Below, piece after piece: positions 57,391 to 64,000 of a stretch of 64,000 bases of DNA. The notes beneath the pieces were generated by a model, which ran no database searches, was not told where the DNA came from, and was given only the letters and a program-made list of their open reading frames with translations. Both the position numbers and the translations under genes were made by a program. Origin of the DNA: JAAYDI01 sp052034005. Lineage in GTDB: Bacteria > Planctomycetota > Planctomycetia > Pirellulales > Pirellulaceae. Location: positions 44,013 to 108,012 of the forward strand of contig JBPOJB010000037.1 of NCBI GenBank assembly GCA_052034005.1, written 5' to 3'. Position 1 is the stretch's first letter. Each line of letters begins with the position of its first letter.

Positions 57391-57429
57391 CCCTCCTTGG
57401 CTTATTAGTCGAGCTGTCGCCAAGGAGGG
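57391..57429 (-). promoter_or_regulatory. Hairpin that hides the transposase ribosome site
   Basis: CCCTCCTTGGC (57391-57401) and GCCAAGGAGGG (57419-57429) form a perfect 11-bp stem with a 17-nt loop. On the transcribed (minus) strand the 3' arm contains AAGGAGGG, the ribosome site of the transposase, followed by TTTTTC and the ATG. A transcript entering from outside would fold the site away; the T-run also makes it terminator-like. Confidence 0.65.
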
Positions 57430-57539
57430 CGTGATCATCATAGCCAAGCGGGGCCAAAACCTGAAACAGCGCTTGGACTGGCCAAAGATTCTCAAAGATC
57501 TTCGCGCGAGTCAATAGAATTGGTGCGCACCCGCCCGAT

Positions 57540-57555
57540 GCCGACAGTGCCATTC
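57540..57555. repeat. IS right terminal inverted repeat
   Basis: This is the right 16-bp end. It is perfectly complementary to 55831-55846 and lies about 155 bp upstream of the transposase start. Confidence 0.75.
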
Positions 57556-57558
57556 GCA

Positions 57559-57683
57559 TCAGGACCAACTATTCAGATGGTCTGCCGGCGCAGCTGTACC
57601 TGGCGGGCATACAGTGGATACCGGTGGAGATTCCTCCCGACAAGCTCCGGGCAATTCTGACGATGGAGCCAGACGCAGAATGA
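57559..57683 (+). pseudogene. C-terminal coding remnant beside the IS
   Basis: Just outside the right IS end the plus strand reads RTNYSDGLPAQLYLAGIQW, then IPVEIPPDKLRAILTMEPDA and a stop at 57681-57683. The composition is that of a real protein tail, but no start or matching 5' part exists on the other side of the IS. It may be a gene end left after insertion or rearrangement, or chance. Confidence 0.3.
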
Positions 57684-57804
57684 GGACGAGGAGTTGCAAG
57701 GTTGGAGGATGAAGCTCATAGTCAGGCCGACGAATGGGACTGCTCGAAAGGCAGTCACGATCGCGCAGGCCGGTACCTGGGTCAACGTCGTCCGGTCCTA
57801 GTGC

Positions 57805-57822
57805 GGTCCGTTGAAACGGACC
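57805..57822 (-). terminator. Hairpin after the GH42-lactamase fusion gene
   Basis: GGTCCGT (57805-57811) and ACGGACC (57816-57822) make a perfect 7-bp stem with a 4-nt loop, 53 bp beyond the stop of the leftward fusion gene. No T-run follows on that strand, so it is a candidate 3'-end element only. Confidence 0.35.
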
Positions 57823-57875
57823 AGATGCCGACGCTGCCGCCGGATTGGCTTAGCTCGCGCGCGGCGAATCGGCCT

Positions 57876-60809
57876 TCACTCGATCATCTGCAGCCCTTCC
57901 CAGCAGCGGTAGTGGTCCTGGATGGGGAGTTTCTCCATCCACGCGCGCACCTCGAGTGTTCGCCATGGGCCCGAGTTATGACCGCCGCCCTTGTCGTTGT
58001 CCCACAGCCACTTCGGGGTCGGCCACAGACAATACTTGGGACGAATTGCCTGGTAGACGTTTTCGCGCACGCCTGCCTGGCCATGATGGGCCATCTGGAC
58101 ATAGTCGGCACGCAGGCGGTCGGCATAAGGGCCGGCGAGCAGCTTATCGCCACCCTCCGCGCCGAGGTCGGCCAGAAACAGCACTGCCTTGTGCGCATCA
58201 GAGACGCGCAGGACCATGCTTGAGTTGTTGATCGCGTTGACCGTGATCTCCGGGTTCTTCACGCCCAGCACCTCGATCTGCAGGCCGTCGATGTCCAGCT
58301 TCTGGCCGAGTGTGAGTTCGACGACCGTGCGGTGGGACTCCTCCCACGCGCGCACCATGTTGCGATAAGATGCCAGTTCCCCTGTGCTGCCGTGCTGTGC
58401 GACCCAGGCTTCGTCGGGGAGTGAACCGTAGATGGTTTTGATCTCCGGCGCGCCGGGCGTCTGCAGGATGTGCGTGAGGGCCGCGACATGGTCGCTGTGT
58501 GGGTGCGTGATGAACCACGCTTCGACCTTACCTCCCAGGCCGTTGATGAACTCGCGCAGATAGGGGCCGTCTCCCGCATTGCCCCCGTCGATGACCACCA
58601 CCTGATCGTGCGCCGTTTGGATGACGTAGGACATCATCTGCACCGGCGTCTGGCTCGGCAGCTGCCACAGTGTGAACGTGTCGCGCGGTCCGGCCGGCCT
58701 GATCGCTGCCAGCCTGGTGGTGCCCACCGGCACGGAAAGTGCCAGGCGGATCGCCTCCGCGCCTTCCCGCGCAAACGCCACCGGCCGACCGTCCTCCAGA
58801 TTGACGACCTGCCCCACGGCAAACGGCAGATCCGCGACCCGCACGGTCGTCGAAGCGTCCTGTGCTTCGTGGTTGATCACGAACAAAAAGCCCTCCTGCT
58901 CGTTAGCGCGGACGGCCGCCTCGATATCGGGATTGGACGAATGCACGTGTGCGCGGACGCCCGCTTCACGCGTGAAGGCTGCCAGCAGTGCCCGCAGCTG
59001 GCTGCGAGCGGCCGGATCGTCCTTCTCCCATGCGCCGAAATAGGTGTCCTGCAGACAGAAGCCGAGCAGGAACGTTTGGCCGGCGCCCGTCTGCTTGCGG
59101 ACCAGCGCCGGAGCGCCGGCTGACGTGGTGGCCAGGACCTGCCCGTCGGTGACCGTGCAGGTCCGGGGACTGACCAGTGTGAGCGCGAGGTCCACGCCCA
59201 GCGCTTGCCCGTCGAGCCGCGCCGTTTCGAAACGCGTCTCGTCCGGCGGCGCGGCCGGCATATTCGCCCAGATCGGGTCCTGCTTGGTGTAGGGCACCCA
59301 GTGCCCTGCCCGCGCAATCCGATTGGTCTGCGCATCGCGGACCCCGAACAGCTCCTCGCACACCCTCATCGGCTCGCGCAACTCGTTCTGGCGCGGCACG
59401 CAATCGGCGATCACGACTCCACCTTGCCGCACGAAGCTGGCAATGTGCTGCGCGACGGTCTCGGGCAGCAGTCCCACATCAAACAGCACGAGCAGGTCGT
59501 AACCAAGCAGCGCCGAGTCGGTAACCTGGTCCTCGTGCAGCATGTCCAGTTCGCCAAAAGCGCGCAAGAAGAGTTCGAACGACAGTCCGACATTGAAGTA
59601 TTCCTGCTGCAGCTGCAGGTACTGGGTGCGTGGAAAGAGCATGCAGGCCTTCGCACGGACCTTGGGGGTGTCCAGCAGTCGTGCACCGGCCTTCTGCAGC
59701 AGGTTCAAGCCCTTCCCGAAGGATTCCCAGTGGCCGGCGCTGGCCGGGACGTTGTAGCCGGTCAGCAGGTAGTTGGCGCCCTGCGCCACAGCCGTCATGC
59801 TCGTCTCGCTTTCCACCCAGTGCATGGCTTCCAGCTCAGGTGAGAGAAAACCGTCGAACCAAGCGGGGTGGTAGGTGCCGACCCAGAAGCCCAGGTCCTT
59901 GTTGGCCGCGGTGGTCAGGCCGCGCATCTGTGCGAATGAATAATGTGTCTGGCTCATGCGCGGCTTGGGCACCTGGCTCACACGCCCAAACCGGAAGTCG
60001 AACATCATGTACGGATAGATGTCATAGACGAACAGGTCGGCGAAATCGCCGCCCCAATGGAACACGTCATCCAGGGCCAGTTCCGCATGCGACGTGCATC
60101 CGCCGCCGAACGTGTTGTGGCTGTCGTGCGTCAGCGTCGTCCGAAGCTGGGGAGCGATCTCCTTGACGATGCGGTTGACCTGCCGCCAGCCATCGGGGAA
60201 GTAGCTCGAGCGGAAATTCAATACGTCGGCCCACTTGCGCGGGTCGCTGCGGATGCTCTCCAGATCGGGAGGCAGCGCGTAGCCGTACCGCCGCTCGAAT
60301 TCCGCGCGCACCTCCGCGTTGTAGCCGAACGACGCCGGACCCTCATGGAATGGCTCGTCCTGAAAAACCAGGGCGTTGTACAAGCCGTCCAGGTTCTTCC
60401 AGCGCGCCAGCGCCCGCTCGGCCACGCCGCGCACGGCCTGGGCGTAGTCGGGCGAGTACACGCACGGCTGCGGCGGCTCCGTCCGCCCGAAGATCTCCAG
60501 CGCACCGACCTCCCAGGTGAAAACTATACCCTTCGACCGGGCATGCGCCAGAATGATCGACTCCTCCGCCTCCGGGCGATGCGTGGGAATCATGAGCCCG
60601 CGAATGCCGTGGTCCCACAGGTTGTCCACCGTCGCGCACAGCGTCTCGGCGCTCAACGGCCCTTCCTCGCCGCGCCAGCCTGGCCCGGACGGCACTGGCG
60701 AAAACTGCGTCACCACCGGAAAGAACTCGAGCTCCCCGGCCGGCGCCCCAGTAGCTGTACCGAGCACCAGGACCAGGACCCACACACATGGACCGGGCGA
60801 ACATCGCAT
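57876..60809 (-). CDS. Exported GH42-like protein fused to a metallo-beta-lactamase domain
   Basis: The 977-residue product has a signal peptide (CVWVLVLVLGTATGAPAG). A TIM barrel of GH42 beta-galactosidase type follows at about 25-370 (LVFQDEP near residue 150 is the likely acid/base). A GATase-like middle lies at about 385-560 (LLGYDLLVLFDVGLLPETVA), then a beta domain. The C-terminus from about 715 is a metallo-beta-lactamase fold: WFITHPHSDHV with HPHSDH at about 769-774, FLADLG near 885, and AHHG (His 908-909), the ComEC-type metal ligands. The barrel nucleophile is not evident. GGAG lies seven bases before ATG 60809. The pairing of domains is unusual; the substrate is unknown. Confidence 0.85.
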   Translation of the reverse strand: MRCSPGPCVWVLVLVLGTATGAPAGELEFFPVVTQFSPVPSGPGWRGEEGPLSAETLCATVDNLWDHGIRGLMIPTHRPEAEESIILAHARSKGIVFTWEVGALEIFGRTEPPQPCVYSPDYAQAVRGVAERALARWKNLDGLYNALVFQDEPFHEGPASFGYNAEVRAEFERRYGYALPPDLESIRSDPRKWADVLNFRSSYFPDGWRQVNRIVKEIAPQLRTTLTHDSHNTFGGGCTSHAELALDDVFHWGGDFADLFVYDIYPYMMFDFRFGRVSQVPKPRMSQTHYSFAQMRGLTTAANKDLGFWVGTYHPAWFDGFLSPELEAMHWVESETSMTAVAQGANYLLTGYNVPASAGHWESFGKGLNLLQKAGARLLDTPKVRAKACMLFPRTQYLQLQQEYFNVGLSFELFLRAFGELDMLHEDQVTDSALLGYDLLVLFDVGLLPETVAQHIASFVRQGGVVIADCVPRQNELREPMRVCEELFGVRDAQTNRIARAGHWVPYTKQDPIWANMPAAPPDETRFETARLDGQALGVDLALTLVSPRTCTVTDGQVLATTSAGAPALVRKQTGAGQTFLLGFCLQDTYFGAWEKDDPAARSQLRALLAAFTREAGVRAHVHSSNPDIEAAVRANEQEGFLFVINHEAQDASTTVRVADLPFAVGQVVNLEDGRPVAFAREGAEAIRLALSVPVGTTRLAAIRPAGPRDTFTLWQLPSQTPVQMMSYVIQTAHDQVVVIDGGNAGDGPYLREFINGLGGKVEAWFITHPHSDHVAALTHILQTPGAPEIKTIYGSLPDEAWVAQHGSTGELASYRNMVRAWEESHRTVVELTLGQKLDIDGLQIEVLGVKNPEITVNAINNSSMVLRVSDAHKAVLFLADLGAEGGDKLLAGPYADRLRADYVQMAHHGQAGVRENVYQAIRPKYCLWPTPKWLWDNDKGGGHNSGPWRTLEVRAWMEKLPIQDHYRCWEGLQMIE

Positions 60810-60838
60810 CATGGTACTCCTCAATTGGACAATCATGT

Positions 60839-61120
60839 TTACGGTTTGCCGTGTGTCATAACCGCGCAGAAGCTGGGTGTCAGCTCCTGCACGCCTTCCA
60901 GTAAGCTTGGGCTTGCCCCTGGCCCACCCGCATTCTCAGCGATCATGCCGCCGAGCGTAGCGCCGAGAATACTCTGCGGATCGGGCGGGAAGAAGAGCCC
61001 CTGCTTGGCCCGCGCGACCTGCAGATCCATCAGCTCGACCCCGGCCTGCACACGCGCCGCCAGGTTCGCTGGGACGTATCCGAGCATCTGTTGGCGATGA
61101 ATACCACGCAAGGCTTTCAT
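60839..61120 (-). pseudogene. Relic of a GlcD-type FAD-linked oxidase
   Basis: The 93-codon frame reads MKALRGIHRQQMLGYVPANL at its start and then AGVELMDLQVARAKQGLFFP and PDPQSILGATLGGMIAENAG. This is the FAD-binding core of glycolate oxidase GlcD and related D-lactate dehydrogenases (PGVVNLDLQ..GLFFPPDPSS..TIGGNIAENAGG). Only this short block is left of a protein of about 460 residues, and it ends in unrelated sequence. Its ATG follows the stop of the upstream GH42 gene in TGACATG, so it may still be translated. Confidence 0.75.
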
Positions 61121-61121
61121 G

Positions 61122-63368
61122 TCAGCGTACCGAAAACAGCCAGGTTGCGCGATCATCGAAGTCGATCGTGAATCGTGTGATGCCTTCGCCCACGACGGTG
61201 CCGGTATACAGGTTTTCTACCGTAGCCGTCCGGGGCAGGCAAATCTCGCGCTGGCCTGGCTCCTTGGCGCACACGGCCAACATCTCCCGAGTGGCCCAGA
61301 CCACGTCGGGCGTGTCGATATACAGGTGTGCGCCGGCGGCCTGGGCAATGTGTCGCAGGAGCTTCGTCGGCAACATGGGGGCCGACGAGTAGACGGCTGT
61401 CCAATCGTTGAATGCCTTCACGACCAGGCCAGGTTGACCGTTGGCGAGTCTTCCCAGCACTGTGGCTTCGGAGTCATCGGCATAGCAGTAGGGCGCTGTA
61501 TCACCGACGCCGAAGTCGGTATCTGCGAGTCCCGCGGTGAGCGGGTGCTCGCCCGCAAGTCGCACCCGCAGGTCCGTACCTTCGCGAGACAGCCGTAGTC
61601 GAATACCCGTGAAGTCCGTCATGGCGTTTTCGTCTACGACGCCGTCACGGTATAATCCCGGGTAGCCCAAGAAGACCAGGATGTGACCGTCGCACTTCAG
61701 CGCGTCGACGGCGGCGCGATCTTGCGAGGTGGGGGCGAAGCTCGTGGGGAACAGGAAGACTTTGCGATCGCCGATGCGGTTTACGTCGGCCGCCAGATAG
61801 TGGCCGACCGGCGCGCCGATCCGGTGCAACGCCGGCAGCTGTGCCAGCAGCAGATGCGTACCCAGGGGGTGTCCCGTCCGCAGATAGCAGAGGCTGCTTT
61901 CGTCAACAACCAGGGCGATCTCATCTACCGGCGTACGGTCAAGCGCGATGGCCTTCGAGGCCGTCTCGACGAGCCGGGCAATACGTGTCATGATCGCCGG
62001 GTCGTCGTATCGAATGCTGCCCACGTCGAACCACCAATTCGCCGAACCCGTGCAGATGGCGTGAGCCAGTTCCTTGTCCTGCTGCAAGAGATCCTCCGCG
62101 ATCGTGGTTGGTTTGCCCCATTGTCCGACCGGACCGCTGGTGAGCGACGTGCGAATGTCATCCTCATTGAACCAGATCTTGCCGTGCAGTTTGACGCTGT
62201 CCAACAGGGACATGTAGTGGCAGGTGCCCTCGCCACCAACTTGACGGTACGCGTAGCTCGTGGGGCTGGTGAGAAAGTCGATATCCGGAGAGGCCAGCAC
62301 CTTGCCCAGTGCCAGGTGGCCGGCGTTCTGCTGCCGCTGCTCGCCACACAACTGCAGGATGTAGCCGTAGAACACGCCGACCAGTTTCTCGCGGTGCGTG
62401 AATCGCTTGACCGCCGCGGCGAGCGTGTTGATGGTCTCGGCGACCAGGTCGGAGTTGTACAAATAGAAGTCAATTACGTCCCGTTCCTTCGCGGGATCGC
62501 GCAGCGCCCCCATTGCCGACTGCTGCCGGCGGGATTGCGATGGTATCTGAGCGCTGTCGAACGTCAACTGTGGATTGCCCCACGCAGCGCGTAGTTGCTC
62601 ATCCCCCGCATATTTGTCCCGCAGCCATTGGCGAAAGCGCGCGGTGTTCGCGGGTGAGTAATCCACCCATTGATTCTCATTCGCCCCCCACATCATCCAC
62701 TCTTCCGTCGTGCCCGACGCGATGTGGTAGCCTACCACGCGGTCCGCGTAGGAGGACGCTTCCACGTGGGCAATCAGCCTTCGCAGCCCTTCGATGGTGT
62801 CGCGGCGCCATGTCTCGGAGGCCCAACTCGGCGCCGGCTTGTCACCGGCGTGAATGAACGGGATATAATTGCCCTGGCCGTCGTCCATCAGGACAATGTC
62901 ATCGGGATGCTGCTCGCTCCACCACTTCGGCGCATGCACGTAGAGCCGCGGGAAGAAGTATGCGTTCGGATTCGCCGTCAGCAGCAGCCGAACACGTTCG
63001 TCGAATTGCGAATAGTCGTATGCGTCAGGACCAACCCACGTGGTTTGCGACAGTCCGTACCCGGCCTCAGTGGGCGTCGCACTGAAAGTGAACAGGTTCA
63101 CGCCTGCGCGCGTGAAGTCCCCGAATACTTCGACCGTCGGGCGATAAGTGGCCCACGCCATGCCGCTGTGGGGCTTGCCATTGATGAAAATGGTCGGTCG
63201 GCCATTGTAGGGCGCAACGGACGCCACGGTCCGATTGGATCCCTGTTGGGTGCTCGCGTTTGCGACGGTGGTGTCAGACGAGGTATTGGCGCGTGCGGCT
63301 ATGTCGCCAGCCAGCGCAACACTGGCACAACAAGACGCCGCCAGCGCGGCCGTCCATATCCATCTCAT
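61122..63368 (-). CDS. Exported GH42-like beta-galactosidase family protein
   Basis: The 748-residue product has a signal peptide (MRWIWTAALAASCCASVALA) and a GH42-type barrel (TRAGVNLFTFSATP, PNAYFFPRLYVHAPKWW). The acid/base glutamate is probably in SGTTEEWMMWG (near residue 221) and the nucleophile in KIWFNEDDIRTS (near 400). A GATase-like trimerisation domain lies at about 500-620 and a C-terminal beta domain follows. GGGAGG lies six bases before ATG 63368. The sugar is unknown; galactoside is the family default. It is the first gene of the leftward glycosidase pair. Confidence 0.85.
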   Translation of the reverse strand: MRWIWTAALAASCCASVALAGDIAARANTSSDTTVANASTQQGSNRTVASVAPYNGRPTIFINGKPHSGMAWATYRPTVEVFGDFTRAGVNLFTFSATPTEAGYGLSQTTWVGPDAYDYSQFDERVRLLLTANPNAYFFPRLYVHAPKWWSEQHPDDIVLMDDGQGNYIPFIHAGDKPAPSWASETWRRDTIEGLRRLIAHVEASSYADRVVGYHIASGTTEEWMMWGANENQWVDYSPANTARFRQWLRDKYAGDEQLRAAWGNPQLTFDSAQIPSQSRRQQSAMGALRDPAKERDVIDFYLYNSDLVAETINTLAAAVKRFTHREKLVGVFYGYILQLCGEQRQQNAGHLALGKVLASPDIDFLTSPTSYAYRQVGGEGTCHYMSLLDSVKLHGKIWFNEDDIRTSLTSGPVGQWGKPTTIAEDLLQQDKELAHAICTGSANWWFDVGSIRYDDPAIMTRIARLVETASKAIALDRTPVDEIALVVDESSLCYLRTGHPLGTHLLLAQLPALHRIGAPVGHYLAADVNRIGDRKVFLFPTSFAPTSQDRAAVDALKCDGHILVFLGYPGLYRDGVVDENAMTDFTGIRLRLSREGTDLRVRLAGEHPLTAGLADTDFGVGDTAPYCYADDSEATVLGRLANGQPGLVVKAFNDWTAVYSSAPMLPTKLLRHIAQAAGAHLYIDTPDVVWATREMLAVCAKEPGQREICLPRTATVENLYTGTVVGEGITRFTIDFDDRATWLFSVR

Positions 63369-63385
63369 CTTGAACCTCCCGCATG

Positions 63386-63415
63386 AAAAAGAAGAAGGGC
63401 GTGCACTGCTTCTTC
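63386..63415 (-). terminator. Weak hairpin with T-run upstream of the GH42 gene
   Basis: On the minus strand GAAGAAG (complement of 63409-63415) pairs with CTTCTTC (complement of 63391-63397), followed by TTTTTC (complement of 63386-63390 and on). The stem is AT-rich. It lies 18-47 bp before the GH42 start and may end transcription from further right or act in the leader. Confidence 0.35.
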
Positions 63416-63642
63416 GACAGTCTGCATGATATCATGTTCGCGATCTCTTCGCGCTGTGGCGCCGCAGTCCTTACAGCGAGGTTGAAGACGAGGTTACAGA
63501 CACTCTGTCCTTTGGCTCTTCTGCCCGCGCCGGCTGAAGCTGAGACGGGTTCGACACGCGGCTGCCGCCGGCCGTGCCGTTTGGCGCGTCCTCGCGCGCC
63601 AGCGACGCAGGACAAATGGCGCGACACGCCCGCCTGCGTGTC

Positions 63643-64000
63643 TAACCGCAGGCCCAACGGGCCGCGCGCTGTGAGGAGGCGGTCGGCAGCGAGTCCTCGC
63701 CTGGCTCCCGTGCGCAGCGGCATAGACTGGCGCGCGCTCACGTCGTCCGCCTGGCTGCAGACTCCACCTGTGTAACCGCAGGCCCAACGGGCCGCGCGCT
63801 GTGGGGAGGCGGTCGGCAGCGAATCCTCGCCCGGCCCCCGTGCGCAGCGGCATGGACCAGCGCGCGCTCACGTCGTCCGCCTGGCGGCAGACTCCACCTG
63901 TGTAACCGCAGGCCCAACGGGCCGCGCGCTGTGGGGAGGCGGTCGGCAGCGAATCCTCGCCCGGCCCCCGTGCGCAGCGGCATGGACCAGCGCGCGCTCA
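63643..64000. repeat. 130-bp tandem repeat, three copies, cut by the window edge
   Basis: TAACCGCAGGCCCAACGGGC recurs at 63643, 63773 and 63903, exactly 130 bp apart, and the whole unit is repeated. Copies two and three are nearly identical; copy one differs at several bases; copy three runs off the right edge after 98 bp. Each unit contains the short hairpin GGCCCAACGGGCC. No gene is supported here. The remaining stretch 63416-63642 also shows nothing I recognise. Confidence 0.9.

Larger units (their letters stand above)
55831..57555 (-). mobile_element. Degenerate IS4-family insertion sequence
   Basis: The ends are a perfect 16-bp inverted repeat: GAATGGCACTGTCGGC at 55831-55846 and its complement at 57540-57555. 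Between them lies one leftward transposase gene, broken by frameshifts and a deletion, giving an element of 1725 bp, within the IS4-family range. TCAGGAC occurs just outside both ends (55823-55829 and 57559-57565) but 1 and 3 bp away from the repeats, so it is only a possible target duplication. The element cannot now move by its own transposase. Confidence 0.75.

Noticed and set aside
57573..57785. 70-codon minus-strand frame right of the IS
   Set aside because: The opposite strand reads more like a protein end, and this frame has no ribosome site or family.
63494..63983. Minus-strand frames made of repeated Arg/Ala/Gly-rich units
   Set aside because: They are translations of the 130-bp tandem repeat and have no start signal or domain.
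63643..64000. CRISPR array
   Set aside because: The repeated unit is 130 bp with no unique spacers, and no cas gene is in the window.

Overview
This window is almost certainly chromosomal DNA of a member of the Planctomycetota. The evidence is the high GC content together with several lineage-typical proteins: an EF-Tu with a changed switch I, a long sigma-70 factor with extra helix-turn-helix domains, a DUF1559 pseudopilin with an H-X9-DG tail, a PmoA/DUF6807 protein, an L17 with large insertions and a TrmE-like GTPase without the usual C-terminus. The genus cannot be fixed from the sequence alone.

Positions 1-6513 run leftward. Two secreted proteins of unknown function precede rpmA, obg, a type III pantothenate kinase (coaX), a TrmE/MnmE-like GTPase and a methyltransferase cut by the window edge. 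A long divergent spacer (6514-7237) separates them from a rightward sigma factor gene.

Positions 9151-41464 form one continuous rightward block of transcription and translation genes. It opens with a good promoter and the tRNA set Thr-Tyr-Gly-Thr, then tuf, tRNA-Trp, secE, nusG, rplKAJL, rpoBC, rpsL, rpsG and fusA. The S10 and spc clusters follow, up to secY and adk, and then the alpha cluster rpmJ-rpsM-rpsK-rpoA-rplQ. The str, S10 and alpha parts each have their own visible -35/-10 promoter. rpmD, map, infA and rpsD are missing from their usual places. An intrinsic-terminator-shaped hairpin with eight T sits between rplC and rplD, just upstream of the gene for L4. In other bacteria L4 controls S10-operon attenuation, so this is the most interesting regulatory signal in the block.

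Positions 41521-64000 are accessory. A putative metallopeptidase and tRNA-Leu(GAG) are followed by a 41-codon reading frame coupled to an N6-adenine DNA methyltransferase. Next come large exported proteins: a LamG/TIM-barrel protein, a prenyltransferase-repeat protein and a DUF1559 pseudopilin. A MacB/LolD-type ABC transporter whose permease carries a Gly/Pro-rich insert, a small CxxC protein and a DUF6807 protein follow. A degenerate IS4-family element (55831-57555, 16-bp perfect terminal inverted repeats) separates these from two leftward GH42-like exported glycosidases. One glycosidase is fused to a ComEC-type metallo-beta-lactamase domain, and between the two lies a relic of a GlcD-type FAD oxidase. 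The window ends in a 130-bp tandem repeat. The theme of this part is export and extracellular carbohydrate processing; this rests on domain content, not on a proven pathway.
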